From Diploptera punctata (Eukaryota; Arthropoda; Insecta; Blattodea; Blaberidae): a stretch of 64,000 nt of DNA. Within the stretch, counting starts at the first letter, position 1. Each line of letters starts with the position of its first letter. The stretch lies in contig JASPKZ010003435.1 in NCBI GenBank assembly GCA_030220185.1, forward strand, positions 1,102,501 to 1,166,500. The letters run 5' to 3'. The notes below the pieces were generated by a model. That model was not told the DNA's origin. It ran no database searches and saw nothing but the letters and a program-made list of their open reading frames with translations. Below are positions 1 to 10,799 of this stretch, one piece after another. A program made the translations under genes and the position numbers.

Positions 1-689
1 ATTTATATCAGGTAGTTTGAAGACAAAAAGGGTATAAGTGCAACTTTTTCAATATTAGAAAAAAGGGATGTGGTAGGTTTTATTGTCTCTCACAATTTCT
101 AAACTTACACTATTATGCCACTCATGAACTAAACACTTGTAAACACGTTTTGTACTGTTTTAAACATTTTCCAATGATCTTCAAGCTTTCTTTACAATAT
201 TTTATATTTATATATTTACGTAAAACATGATCGTGGATAAATTACATGCTTGCTACTTTCCCATGTTGTTCTAACGTTGCCACCATTTGAAAATAATTTG
301 AAACCATATTTAGTGTTAGTGTACGTAAAATTAGTTTATAGTTCATTAAATAGTATGCATGTAAATTGCTTTGTTCCGTTAGGAAATTGGAAGTTGGTTT
401 ACGTCCATTTTTGTAAGCATCTGGGGATAAATAATATGCATGTAAATTGTTTTCTTTAGTTAGAAAATGGCAAGATAGTTAACGTCCATTTTTTTGTTTT
501 GCATTTGGAAATTTATTCCCAAAGTTGGTAACGCCGACTGCAGAGCCATCTACCGGAGGCTATATTAACCATTACGGCAATTCCCGCAACTCGCGCATGC
601 GCACTGCGATTCTGTGGAACTTAGAAAAATTCGTCTGAGACATATAACCGACTTTTTCCGAAAAAAAAAAAAAAAAAAGGTATAGCGTA
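1..689. other. AT-rich sequence without a recognised gene
   Basis: I see no convincing coding sequence here. The short open frame near 250-459 has no recognisable motif and a low-complexity composition. A run of 18 adenines lies at 661-678, just before the MITE. Confidence 0.5.
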
Positions 690-920
690 GATTTCTCAAC
701 CGAAGTCTAAATCACGACCGCGGTTTTCCGATTTTTTATTGTTTCCATAACAAGCATAAAAACTGGAAATCTACGGCTGTTAATTCCTAAAACAAATGTC
801 TGAATCATATCTATGGTTTCATAACAATTTCTGTGAATTTTCAGTCATTTCTATAGGTGTTATGGAAACAATAAATAATCGGAAAACCGCGGTCGTGGTT
901 TAGACTTCGGTTGAGAAATC
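690..920. mobile_element. MITE-like element with ~62-bp terminal inverted repeats
   Basis: The left arm (690-752, beginning GATTTCTCAACCGAAGTC) is the near-perfect reverse complement of the right arm (859-920, ending GACTTCGGTTGAGAAATC). The arms enclose about 106 bp of AT-rich spacer without an open frame. The 231-bp size, long inverted repeats and lack of coding capacity fit a non-autonomous DNA transposon. I cannot assign a superfamily because no clear target duplication is visible. Confidence 0.75.
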
Positions 921-1611
921 CACACTTAAAGTTGGAGTTATATGAGAAAATCATAAGTAATTCAAAGTTAGAACAATCATTCCTTACATACTCCTAACGC
1001 ATACGCTTATATCCCGTTGCCACTAAATAAAATTCTGCTTCAAGAATATAATTAAGCACCACACTCGTTTTTGGCGAAAAAATATCGCTTACATCCCTTT
1101 GTTTCTACCGACTCATATATGGTTCTATCTAAACAGACATTTAAGCTTTTTTACATGATGTCGATAGATGTCCTTTATTTAGCGGTACAATTTCAATACG
1201 AGAGGAATTTATACTCCATACTGACTCACCTGTAAATTATGCTGTTATTTTTAGCAAATTCTCAATGGATAATGTGGAATTTTTTGATTAAAATGTTTGT
1301 AAACATTCAAAATATTTTTTTCTATCCGCTTTTCAAATGCTTTCCTATCCGATCCTTTACAAATTATTCTAAAAAAGTGGCCTTTTGAAGCAATTGAAAT
1401 TGAAACTTATTCTGCATGTGCATGCGTAAGAATAAAACAATCATTATTTAATCTATTGAAACTTTAATTATATACTTTTAGATTATCTCATATAACATAT
1501 AGACATTTGCTAGAGAATATACATATTTTTATTATTTTTATTTCCCTTTTTCCGAGTGTTAGAGAAGAAACTACATTTTATAACACGCTTAAAGCCCGTG
1601 TAAAAATGTTT
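921..1611. other. AT-rich sequence, nothing recognised
   Basis: No open frame with a recognisable motif, no strong repeat and no RNA-gene signal on either strand. Confidence 0.4.
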
Positions 1612-1939
1612 AATTCTGTCTCTATAACTAAGTAACTCACTAGCACTATCGAAGCCGTAGGTTCATGGCCGCGTGGAGATAAGCTCTCCATACATCCCTA
1701 TCCAGAGCTAATGTTTTCCAGTCATCCCCTGTATATTCTACTTCCCTCAAATCATAATGTTATTTTCCCACCTCATTCTTGTTCTACGAACTGGGCGTTT
1801 TCTCTCTGGTTTTCCTACAAGAAGCTTCCATGCACGTCTTTCATACACCATTCGTGCCACATGTGCCCATCGCATCTACGAGACTTAACTGCTGTTATTA
1901 TAGACCACGTAGTTCACTGTTATGAATTCTGTCTCTATA
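1612..1939 (-). mobile_element. 5'-truncated LINE-1fam insertion with perfect 15-bp TSD
   Basis: A fragment of the LINE described at 34220-37475, covering only the last ~100 codons. On the minus strand it encodes the C-terminal tail with the WAGHVARM-like and GRPRxR motifs and ends in a short (GTTA)n tail at 1627-1640. The 15-mer AATTCTGTCTCTATA occurs at 1612-1626 and again at 1925-1939, bracketing the element exactly, so this is a target-site duplication. The element proper is 1627-1924. It is non-functional because of truncation. Confidence 0.85.
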
Positions 1940-2400
1940 GGGATTAGATTTATAAACTGTAAAACCTTTATAAGTGCGTTAGCATTGTCCCAAAGTAATT
2001 TAATTTGTCAAGTAGCACATGTGCTCAGCTGATATTTTAATGAAGTCCAGTGGAGCAAAATTTGATTCACCGTAAATCGTATATAGCAATGTTTAGACAT
2101 AGGGACATCTTCATCAGTCAGAAGATTGCCGTTGCTGAAATAAATCGAATTTCCAATCCAGTGATAAATGCTTCAACGTTTTTACTCTTTCGTGAAAATT
2201 AGTTATCTGCAAATAAATTTGTTTTATGGAGTAAAATATTAGAAATTGCTGCTAAATATTTTTCGAAAGTTAATTTTGCATGAATAAATAAAATAAACAA
2301 AAATAAAGGTAAACATTTTGTAATAATTTAAAAGTTACTTCCAACGCCTTAATTCTGAGAAAATACCCCTAAAACAAATTTGACGAAAATTAACAATAAT
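1940..2400. other. AT-rich sequence, nothing recognised
   Basis: No gene or strong repeat could be supported. This stretch leads into the large inverted repeat. Confidence 0.4.
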
Positions 2401-2871
2401 AAGAAATAATAGTTTTAAAAAAATAAAACAACACGCTTTATTAGAAAACCGAAATAAAAAATGAAAAATAATTTTAATTTCGAACACCCTTTTATAAAAT
2501 TAAAGTGGCCAACAAAAAAATCATCTCCTACACATATAGAATAAAACTAGAATTATCCACAAAAAGAAAATAATTTTACCATCAAAAGCATTTTATGATT
2601 TCTACATTTTCTTCTTAGAGACTTTACTTTTACCAATATCTGTTTATTATCAAATATATTAATTGAAATAGAGCACCCGATGCTTTTGATGGTAAAATTA
2701 TTTTCTTTTTGTTGATTATTCTAGTTTTATTCTATATGTGTAGAAGATGATTTTTTTTGTTGGCCACTTTAATTTTATAAAAGGGTGTTGGAAATTAAAA
2801 TTATTTTTCATTTTTTAGTTCGGTTTTCTAATAAAGCGTGTTGTTTTAGTTTTTTAAAACTATTATTTCTT
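2401..2871. repeat. Large inverted repeat (fold-back element), ~190-bp arms
   Basis: The left arm (2401-2591) and right arm (2680-2871) are reverse complements with few mismatches. For example, AACACGCTTTATTAGAAAAC on the left matches GTTTTCTAATAAAGCGTGTT on the right. They are separated by 88 bp. No open frame is present. A partial relative lies at 59790-60075, and in both places the palindrome is linked to the ~165-bp tandem unit described next, so the two parts may form one composite element. Confidence 0.75.
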
Positions 2872-3200
2872 ATTTTCTGATGATTCTGGCCAGGATTTTA
2901 GAAAATAAATATTAAATTATTGTATTGTCACGGTCCTTTACAAGTATACAAAGTTTCAAGTCGATCCAATGTATCGAAGTGGGTGAAAATCGTGTTCAAA
3001 GATTCTTTTACATAGATACAAAGACACTTTTTTTGATTTTCTGATGATTCTGGCCAGGAGTTTAGAACAAAATGAAATTATTGTATTGCCACGGGTCCTT
3101 TACAGGTATACAAAGTTTCAAGTCGATCCAATGATTTTAAGTGGGTGAAAATCGTGTTGAAAGATTCCGTTACATAGATAGATAGATACAGGTCAAGCTA
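2872..3200 (+). repeat. Tandem duplication of a ~165-bp unit
   Basis: Two successive units (about 2876-3030 and 3042-3200) share TTCTGATGATTCTGGCCAGG, then GGTCCTTTACA, then AAGTTTCAAGTCGATCCAAT, and end near ACATAGATA. The same two-unit array occurs in reverse orientation at 59212-59550. No protein motif is seen. It is probably the non-coding end region of an unidentified transposon. Confidence 0.7.
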
Positions 3201-3689
3201 ATATAAAGCGTGTATAAAGCAGATAAATGTGTATAAATATGCTTGTTCTGTCAGAATGAACACCCACACATTAAAAAAATCCAAAATCGCCATTAAATTT
3301 CACTACAAAGTGTCTCTGGCTAAAAAAACTGAAACGAAGCTATTACAGGTATTGTAACATCAAACCAGTTACTCGTAGTTTGTCAAAAAGGCATTTATAA
3401 TCTCAATGACAGAAAATAAAACTATATATAATTAATTTCTCAAACCATAATTTTTATTTACTGGAGTTTTTTTTCAGGTGACCGCTACGATTATCAATAT
3501 TCTAAAAGGCATGAACGTTTTCATGCGAAAATGACATATTTCACAAGATACGTTATCTTCAATGTTAATATTATCTATAAGTACAGACCAACATTTCAAG
3601 GCTCCAGTTGAATTTCACAGTCTATTAAACACTTATCTAAAATACTGTGCTTGATAAAAGTATAGTTTTGAAAATATTACATAATATCT
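3201..3689. other. AT-rich sequence, nothing recognised
   Basis: No supported gene, RNA or repeat. The region abuts the first degenerate TIR-1 end. Confidence 0.4.
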
Positions 3690-3865
3690 TTACCGGTAAC
3701 TATATTTAAATTATGGATTTTGAGTAAATAGCTTAAAGTTATTCGTTAAATAATCCTAACTAATGCCACTCTCGATTTTCAAATACTCTAGATAAAATCA
3801 TTCGTCACTTCGTGACTCATAAATTCATGGATGATTCGGAAATCACTCGTGACATTACTTGTGAC
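3690..3865 (-). repeat. Degenerate TIR-1 element end
   Basis: Matches the minus-strand left end of the TIR-1 family: a GTTAAATA-type junction, AATGCCACTCTCGATTTTCAAAT, then a diverged hairpin with CACTTCGTGACTC, ending near TGACATTACTTGTGA. It is more mutated than the neighbouring copies. Confidence 0.6.
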
Positions 3866-4130
3866 AAGAACATTATAAAATCGGATCAATGTTCCATGCC
3901 AATCTCTCTGTGAAACCTTGTTCGCCTCTAGAACTATAGTCCGCGTATTTCAATTAAATCAAGGCTACATTGCAGTGTCAATATCCTTTCCGTCATGCCT
4001 TGAAACCCAGTGCAGGATTGCATTATGCAATGCGAGACAATCTCAACCTACGCAATTTCTCATATCATACAACTTAGCACTGGATTAATAAATAGGATCT
4101 CCATGGTGATAATAAAATTGCATTACACAT

Positions 4131-4976
4131 TATCATAAGTAATGCCACGAGTGATTTCCAAATTATCGATAAATTCACGACTCACGAAGTGAGCAGTGAA
4201 TTTATCTAGAGAATTTGGAAATCAAGAGTGGCACTTGTTAGGACTATTTAACGAATAAAAATAAGCTGTTTACTCACAAATCATTATTTGACTATAGTTA
4301 TTTTAAAATATTTATATATTTAATGTAAACGGCGATGTTTCAAACAAATGAGAAACGATTGGTACGCTTCATCTGCTTCTTTTGTTTATCACTGCAATCA
4401 GATCATACTGTTTATTGCCAAAGGCACGCAATATTGTAAGAATGCTCTCTAGTGGAGAAACAATGAAACACATCAAACTGTATATTAATTCATTTCTGAT
4501 GTCGTATGATGTAAATATGAAAATTATATTTTTCTCGATTATTACCTGCGAAAAAAATACTTTTAAGAAAGTGCAAACAGTGGTTTCTTTTTTTTTTTTT
4601 TTTTTTTGGTGGTATAATCAATTGCTACAAATGTTTTTATATTAACTCCTGCAAGCGCTATGTGTTGACATCCATGCACTATATATACAATCTGGTAGCC
4701 GTATTCCTTACAGAGTCAGTCACTGCAAAATAATGGTCAGACCTGTTCAGGATATTAAAAATGAGGAGCTTTCTTTAATATGGTAAATTTAATATTGATA
4801 AATATTTGGTGAAACAAGACTGTGATTGGTTGTAAAACAGAAATCATTGAAACGTAATTAGTCATTGACTCCCATTTGGGGCATGAGTTTAATAGTCTAG
4901 ATAAATTCACTCCTCACTTCGTGAGTCGTGAGTTTATCGATAATTTGGAAATCACTCGTGGCATTACTTATGATAA
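4131..4976 (+). mobile_element. TIR-1 family element, complete copy with terminal hairpin
   Basis: The element opens with TTATCATAAGTAATGCC and closes with the inverted sequence GGCATTACTTATGATAA. Its left end is an 89-bp near-palindrome (4144-4232) running GCCACGAGTGATTTCCAAAT ... ATTTGGAAATCAAGAGTGGC. The internal part holds family landmarks: ATTTAACGAATAAA, GGCGATGTTT, ATTGCCAAAG, TGATTGGTTGT and GACTCCCATTTGGGGCATGAG. There is no transposase, so it is non-autonomous. The superfamily is unknown to me. Confidence 0.75.
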
Positions 4977-5094
4977 ACTTTAGTTGGTAAATTCTAGGCG
5001 AAACAAACTGTGATAGGTTGGTGATTGGTTGTAAATAAAAAATCATTGTAACGTGATTGGTCATTGACTCCCATTTGGGGCATGAGTTAAATAG
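4977..5094 (+). repeat. Partial TIR-1 unit (3' part only)
   Basis: Contains only the last ~120 bp of the unit (GATTGGTTGTAA ... GGGGCATGAGTTAAATAGTC). It is joined to the right end of the previous copy at a shared TATGATAAAC, which suggests unequal recombination or insertion of one copy inside another. Confidence 0.6.
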
Positions 5095-5703
5095 TCATAA
5101 GTAATGCCACGAGCGATTTCCAGATAATCGATAAATTCACGACTCACGAAGTGAGGAGTGAATTTATGTAGAGAATTTGGAAATCAAGAGTGGTATTTGT
5201 TAGGACTATTTAACGAATAAAATTAAGTTGTTTACTCACAAATCATTATCTAACTATAATTATTTAAAAATATTTATATATTTAATATAAGTGGCGATGT
5301 TTGAAAACAAATGAGAAACGATTGATACACTTCATTTCTTTCCTTTGTTCATCAATGCAACCGGATCATAATATTATTTATTGCCAAAGGATCGCAATAT
5401 TGTAAGAATGCACCCTAGTGGAGTAATTTATAACCAACGTTATAGGTATTAATTAATATCTCATGCGCTTTCTGCTGACATTCATGCACTGTATATATCG
5501 GGTAGCCGTATTTCTTAGAGGGTCAGTCACTGCAAAATACTGCTTATGACCTATTCAGAATATTAAAAAGGGAGTGCTTTCTTTATTATGATAAACTTTA
5601 CTTGGTAAATTTTAGGCGAAACACGAATGTGATTGGTTGTAAATAAAAAAAACATTGAAATGTGATTGGTCATAGACTCCCATTTGGGGCATGAGTTAAA
5701 TAG
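5095..5703 (+). mobile_element. TIR-1 family element, head-to-tail copy 2
   Basis: Starts directly after the previous GTTAAATAGTC with ATAAGTAATGCCACGAGC and carries the same hairpin (about 5107-5193) and internal landmarks. It lacks the right terminal repeat and runs straight into the next copy. A ~100-bp internal deletion relative to copy 1 is apparent around 5420-5450. Confidence 0.65.
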
Positions 5704-6635
5704 TCATAGGTAATGCCAGGAGTGTTTTCATATTTATTTAGAGGATTTGGAAATCAAGAGTGGCATTTGTTATGACTATTTAACGAATAACATTAAGCTA
5801 TTTACTCAGAAATCATTATTTAAACAGAGTTATTTTAAAATATGTTTATATTTAACGTAAACGGCGATGTTTGAAAACAAATGAGAAATGTTTGGTTATG
5901 TTTCTTGTGTCGACCGCTGTGGTCTCGAGGTAACGTGCTACCTTGTCACGCAGCGGGCCTGGGGTCGATCCCGGTAAGGACAGGCTCCTGGGTAAGGTTT
6001 TTATCGGGGTTTTTCCTCACCTATAATAAAATGTCAGGAAGCTTAGGGCCCAACGGTCTCCGAAAATCATCCGGCCACCATCATTATCCTTATCATTATC
6101 ATCATTATCCTTCACCGGTGTGGAAAGCAACGGGAAGCTACCACACCTATAATAACATAGCATAAAATTACTATGGATGGATGTTTAATTTGTTCGTCAC
6201 TGAAACTTGAGATCATACTATTTATTGCCAAATAGGAACGCAATATTGTAAGAAGGTACCCTAGTGGAGAAAAAATGAAACATCTAACTGTATATTATAA
6301 CGAACATTATAGGTTATTAATTCATTTTTTCGGAAACAACACAGTAAAATCAGTATTTAAAAACACAATTATTGAACACACAAATATCAAATGTGTAATT
6401 CGAAAGAACCTGTTCATTACTTGCTACATTCAACATATTTGTTTGAGAATCAGTCACTGCAAAATAATGCTCTGAACACTTCAGAAAATTAAAAAGAGCG
6501 AGCTTTCTTAAATTTGGAAATCAAAATCCGATAATTATCGAGGTGAAACACGACTGTGATTGGTTGTGAAACAAAATTCATTGAAACGTGATTGGTCATT
6601 GACTCCCTTTTGGGGCACGAGTTAAATAGTGAATA
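5704..6635 (+). mobile_element. TIR-1 family element, head-to-tail copy 3, split by a SINE
   Basis: Begins ATAGGTAATGCCAGGAGTG, has a shortened terminal hairpin, and continues to GGGGCACGAGTTAAATAGTG. A SINE-A insertion (5904-6180) interrupts it at TATGTTT. The internal segment around 6290-6470 is shared with copies at 7466-8053 and 55660-56193 but not with copies 1 and 2, so at least two subfamilies exist. Confidence 0.65.
5904..6180 (+). mobile_element. SINE-A (tRNA-derived) inserted in TIR-1 copy 3
   Basis: The 5' head is tRNA-like (CGACCGCTGTGGTCTCGAGG ... GGTCGATCCCGGT, a degenerate B box). It is followed by the family body GGTAAGGTTTTTATCGGGG/TTTTTCCTCACC, a (CAT)n-like stretch, TTCACCGGTGTGGAAAGC and the 3' end TTACTATGGATGGATG. 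ATGTTT flanks both sides (5898-5903 and 6181-6186), a short target duplication. The long open frame across it is incidental. Confidence 0.8.
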
Positions 6636-7074
6636 AAACACAAATCACCTAACTAAAATATTAAAAAAGTCAACGCGTTTCAATAGCGAATCTATCATTA
6701 TCAAGACTAGGTATTGATTGAATAAAACTGGCTAAAATGTATAAACACAATATCAGTTACAGTTCTGATTACGTTACATGACGTGACTGCCAATTTTAAT
6801 ATTTTACGTGTAGTTTGGTGACTTGGGTTTTATTGATAGTGTGTAATATAACTTTTATCACTGGATTCAGTATGGCTACTAATGATTATCTTGATCTGAC
6901 TATTGAAAATACGTGGACTGCATCTTCTTGGATCATACGTAGCAGTGGTATTATTTTCTCTCCCAAGGAAGTAAAAATACTGACTATTGTGAGTACAGAA
7001 TAGCTTCCTTCAGGAGATAAAATATCCATGCGTCCCGTACTATAAGTAACATTAAATAAACAAAAAGTCCTGGC
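6636..7074. other. Sequence without a recognised gene
   Basis: An open frame at about 6815-7003 has no recognisable domain and begins at a non-ATG codon. I do not treat it as a gene. Confidence 0.35.
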
Positions 7075-7380
7075 CCTTAGCCGAGCGGTCTACGCCATCA
7101 TTCATTGGCACATAGCTAGGGAACATGCGCTGGTTCGAGTCCAATTAAAGAATAAACTTTCTAATGGAATTTCGGACATTATGGGGTACAGCATTGTAAG
7201 GAACTTGGTTACATAAAATAAGTAGATGTAGGATATACGTTATAACGGAATGAAGACCAACATTCTAAACACCATATCACCACTACGCCGACTGAGTGAT
7301 TGTCTACCTCTATAAACGACACATATGGATGTATGTGTCTTGTAGGCTCGTAGCACCTTGGAGGAGGAGGGAATAAACAT
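7075..7380 (+). mobile_element. SINE-B, degenerate copy
   Basis: The A box TAGCCGAGCGG and B box GGTTCGAGTCC mark a tRNA-like head (7077-7145). It is followed by the family phrase GGAATTTCGGACATTATGGGG, then sequence resembling the rest of the SINE-B body. Better copies are at 30656-30990 and 41712-42063. Confidence 0.6.
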
Positions 7381-7465
7381 AAACCAATAAGAAACCTTAC
7401 AGTAGAATTGTTTTTAGCATTTTCGAGGCCAGTTTTCAATTTCTATGCAGTTAAGAGCATTTTTA

Positions 7466-8053
7466 AGACTATTTTACTCATGCCACAAATGCTAGTCAAT
7501 GACCAATCACGTTTCAATTAATGTTGTTTTAAAACCAATGACAGTCGTGTTTCACCTCGCTATTTATCGATTTCTCTTTATCAGCTCCTGCGTTTGTGAT
7601 AAAGAAAGCTCCTCATTTTTAATGTTCTGAACAGGTCAGCGCATTATTTTTCTCTAACAAATACGTTGAATATAGCAAATAATGAAAAGATTCCTTGATT
7701 TTACTGAGTTGTTTACTAAAAAATAAATGAATAACCCGTAATGTTGATTATGATATATAGTTTGATATGTTTAATTATTTCTCCACTTGGGTGCACCCTT
7801 ACAATATTGCGATCTTATTTGGCAATAAATAATATGATCAAGCAGTAGTGAATGAACATAACCTCACATTTCTCATTTGTTTTCAAACATCGCCGTTTAC
7901 ATTAAATATATAAATATTTTAAAATAACTGTAATTAAACAATGATTTGTGAGTAAACAGCTTAATTTTATTCGATAAATAGTCCTAACAAATGCCACTCT
8001 TGATTTCCAAATTCTCTAGATAAATTGGAAATCACTCGTGGCATTACTTATGA
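7466..8053 (-). mobile_element. TIR-1 family element, minus-strand copy
   Basis: Reads as the reverse complement of the family: CTCATGCC, GTCAATGACCAATCACGTTT, then CAAACATCGCCGTTTACATT, and a shortened hairpin GATTTCCAAATTCTCTAGAT/AAATTGGAAATCACTCGTGG, ending GGCATTACTTATGA. It is opposite in orientation to the 4.1-6.6 kb array. Confidence 0.7.
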
Positions 8054-8510
8054 AAAATATATATTTACGCTATATCACATTATCTTTAATCACAAGGATA
8101 TAAAAGCAAAACTAACTGATTTTATTAACGAAATCCGAAGAAATGTAACTATTGATGTTGATCTCAAGAAAACACTTTTTTTACAGACCTTCGTTGAACC
8201 TAAGTAATAGGCACCGGTGTAGATCCTAACAACATTGATCTTACCACAAATTCGACGATACCCTCCACATCCTTGTAATCAAAAATGTATATGTGTGAGC
8301 CATAGTTAAAGTCTCTCTCCCGACAGGTCGTGCTACTGTAGCGCCCGGGTGGCGTGTGGCACGTAAAAGTGAGAGGTTAAACTATGCTAATGAAATTTAA
8401 TTATTTTCTGTAAACAAATCTAATTTGTGAAAAGACTTTGGAGGACATTATTGTAATACACCTCGAAAGTCTGACATAAAGGCTGCAGCTTCGGAACTTT
8501 ATACTGTGTA
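8054..8510. other. Sequence without a gene; holds one copy of a ~90-bp repeat
   Basis: About 8306-8390 (CTCTCTCCCGA ... GTGAGAGGTTAAACTA) resembles, in reverse complement, about 29995-30095. Both copies sit just outside TIR-1 elements. A (TAG)n run at 8512-8532 is the 3' tail of the next LINE. Confidence 0.4.
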
Positions 8511-8511
8511 T

Positions 8512-9030
8512 GTAGTAGTAGTAGTAGTAGTAGGACTTTATTAGACAAAAAGTAAGATATTTACAATATTATTTACAAATATGGGTCGCACGGGCAGTAA
8601 GCCGTACGTGCTGTTGACAGTCCGTTACAATAAAGTAATAATTGCTACTAGTGTGAAGAAAAATAAACAACAAAAAACAGCAATAACATTACAATTACAT
8701 AAAGAAAACACAGTAATAATATTACAATTAAATAATAACACAATAGCATTATACACTAAAAACATTAACATTACAATTACATAAAGAAAAAACAATAATA
8801 TTACAATTAAGTAATAACACAATATCATTATACACTAAAAAAACATTAACATTACAATTACATAAAGAAAACACAATATTACAATTAAATAATAACACAA
8901 TAGCATTATACACTAATTAATGTATATATAATTGTTAATAATTAATGGTATTGCATTTTGATAACATATATTTATTCATGAATGAGTGTTGTCCTTATTT
9001 TTCGCGTTTTGTCCAGACATTTACCGAGTA
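8512..9030 (-). mobile_element. LINE-5fam 3' end with minisatellite 3' UTR
   Basis: Reverse complement of the tail of the LINE at 22641-24354. It holds a (TAG)n end, the complement of an AATAAAGTCC polyadenylation region, GGGCAGTAAGCCGTACGTG, then about four ~75-bp AT-rich minisatellite units (8640-8925), and finally the last codons of the ORF (complement of ...TTCATGAATAAATA at about 8965-9025). The copy is strongly 5'-truncated. Confidence 0.75.
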
Positions 9031-10130
9031 TTTATGCCTGTATACAAGGATAAACCTGTGTAACTACAACCAGGTAAACAATAGAAGTCTGACCCGCAGA
9101 ATTGTGTGAACGAAGTGAATTCCTCGAATTATGGTCCGTTTTCCTGGTTCACACAATATGCCTTGTCAATGTTAATTAAATCCTGAATGTTCAGTGTTAT
9201 TGCAAGAAAAAAGTGGCTGTCGTTATATATAGATCATTTTAATATTTTCAGCTGTCAGATAAAACCCTCGCTTATAATTTTTAGATGTCTGATTTTAGGA
9301 GAATATATTTGTCGTTTAAGTTTAATAGCATATGCTGAGTTTCGTTGTAAATAATCTAAACTTGTCACCGTTACAGCGATTTTTAACTTTTTATCTCAGG
9401 TTATACACCATTCTTAAAGTTCCAATGTTGTTGGTTAACGAATTAGACCTTACATTCCTTAATTGATTAGTATATACCCAGTTTGGTTCCCAGAAAAAAA
9501 TATTGTTGCCGATAGAAAATTTAGACATACACAAACATACACGCCCACGCTTATGATTTTTGTTATTGTCGTTTTCGATGGCTACTAAATAGGATCGAAG
9601 GTAATATGTAAAAAGTTTTCAAAAATATTTTCATAATAAATTACATTGCTTAATCCCTTCGGAATTTGCTAAAAGCTCTTTTCAATTACATTTCTACCAC
9701 ATTTTTATTTCGGGTATACTGTTATAGCCAAAGTACAAGCAAGTTTTTACTCAAAATATTATAATTATCCTAGTTTCAAAACAAAAGAACTAACTCGAAT
9801 CACTTGCACTTGTACATCAGCAAGTAAAGGCCCTTCGGCCCTGCTAGATTAGTATCATACTCGCCTGTAGTTCCAAGGTTCCCAGATTTCAATTCCAACG
9901 TGTTATTCGATTTTCAGGGTATATATAACAATCTTAACTACAATTCTTTCGAAAGTGAACTAAACACATGGATCCCTTGTCGTAGATTTACAAACTCAAG
10001 CCTGGAAAGAGAGTACCGTAAGAAAAATTTGTTTGCCTTTTCGCACGAAAATGTGAATTATTACACTAATTAAACCTATCTTAGCTGTTAAAGAATAACA
10101 TAATAACAAAAAAGTTTAATTATATATCAA
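9031..10130. other. AT-rich sequence, no supported gene
   Basis: A short hairpin (ATTGTGTGAAC at 9101-9111, GTTCACACAAT at 9147-9157) is visible. Around 9837-9900 there is a faint tRNA-like stretch with a poor B box. Nothing else could be supported. Confidence 0.35.
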
Positions 10131-10410
10131 TCTCCATCCCTTTTATAAGATTCATGATGTGTTTCGTTGAGGTTTATTCAAAATTAATATAAAATTATAG
10201 AATATTCACCTGAAAGGTCCGTCTCCTCAACTTAATTAATCATTTAACTGTAGCGCTTTCGGGACTTGTCCCATCATCGGCAGGATTCAGTTTTGAATCC
10301 TGCGAATGATGGGACAAGTCCCGAAAGCACTACAGTTAAATGATTAATTAAGTTGAGGAGACGGACCTTTCAGGTGAATATTCTATAATTTTATATTAAA
10401 TCTCCATCCC
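10131..10410. mobile_element. Palindromic Penelope-LTR-like element, 105-bp arms
   Basis: Left arm 10185-10289 and right arm 10294-10398 are reverse complements with only about three mismatches and a 4-bp loop. The direct repeat TCTCCATCCC at 10131-10140 and 10401-10410 may be a target duplication, giving an element of 10141-10400. Each arm holds a hammerhead-ribozyme-like core: on the minus strand CCGATGATGGGACAAGTCCC followed by GAAAG (10255-10281). The 5' phrase CGTTGAGGTT is shared with the palindrome at 44.8 kb. Assignment to Penelope-like elements is inference. Confidence 0.65.
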
Positions 10411-10525
10411 TACAAAAAATAAACATAAATAGGCCTATAATATTTTCATATTCCAAAAGCTGATAGTTCATCTAAAGTAAAGAAGATGGTGCTGGGGCTG
10501 GAATTTCTGACAATATTTCAAGATG

Positions 10526-10740
10526 CCCATCGCCGTGGCGTAGTCGGTAGAGTCCCTACCTTCCACTCCGGCTACCCGGGTTCGATTCCTGGCGGGGTAG
10601 GGGATTTTAAAAATCTCCACCTTGTGTCTGGGTGTGTGTATCCTGTCCTTGTGTCTGTGAAAATTAAAGAAAGTTAACAAAGAGGTAAAATAAAAGAAGA
10701 AAGAGATAAAACAAGAAGGAAAACCAGTATAAACAAAAAA
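10526..10740 (+). mobile_element. SINE-C (tRNA-derived)
   Basis: tRNA-like head with A box TGGCGTAGTCGG and a canonical B box GGTTCGATTCC at about 10571-10581. The body GGGGATTTTAAAAATCTCCACC/TTGTGTCTGGGTGTGTG and an A-rich tail of AAAG/AACA repeats follow. Two more copies sit inside the Helitron at 43.3-44.4 kb. Confidence 0.8.
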
Positions 10741-10799
10741 GAAAGCTGTTATGTTGGACGAAACACCACAGCTTCTGAAGGAGAAATAAATGTATGTTG

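Noticed and set aside
5881..6165. 94-codon frame with HHHYPSPVWKATGSYHTY
   Set aside because: It is a SINE-A read through; similar frames recur at 32.3, 46.4 and 48.7 kb in other SINE-A copies.
6815..7003. 62-codon frame
   Set aside because: No ATG at its start in the track frame, no domain and no repeat relationship; not enough to call a gene.
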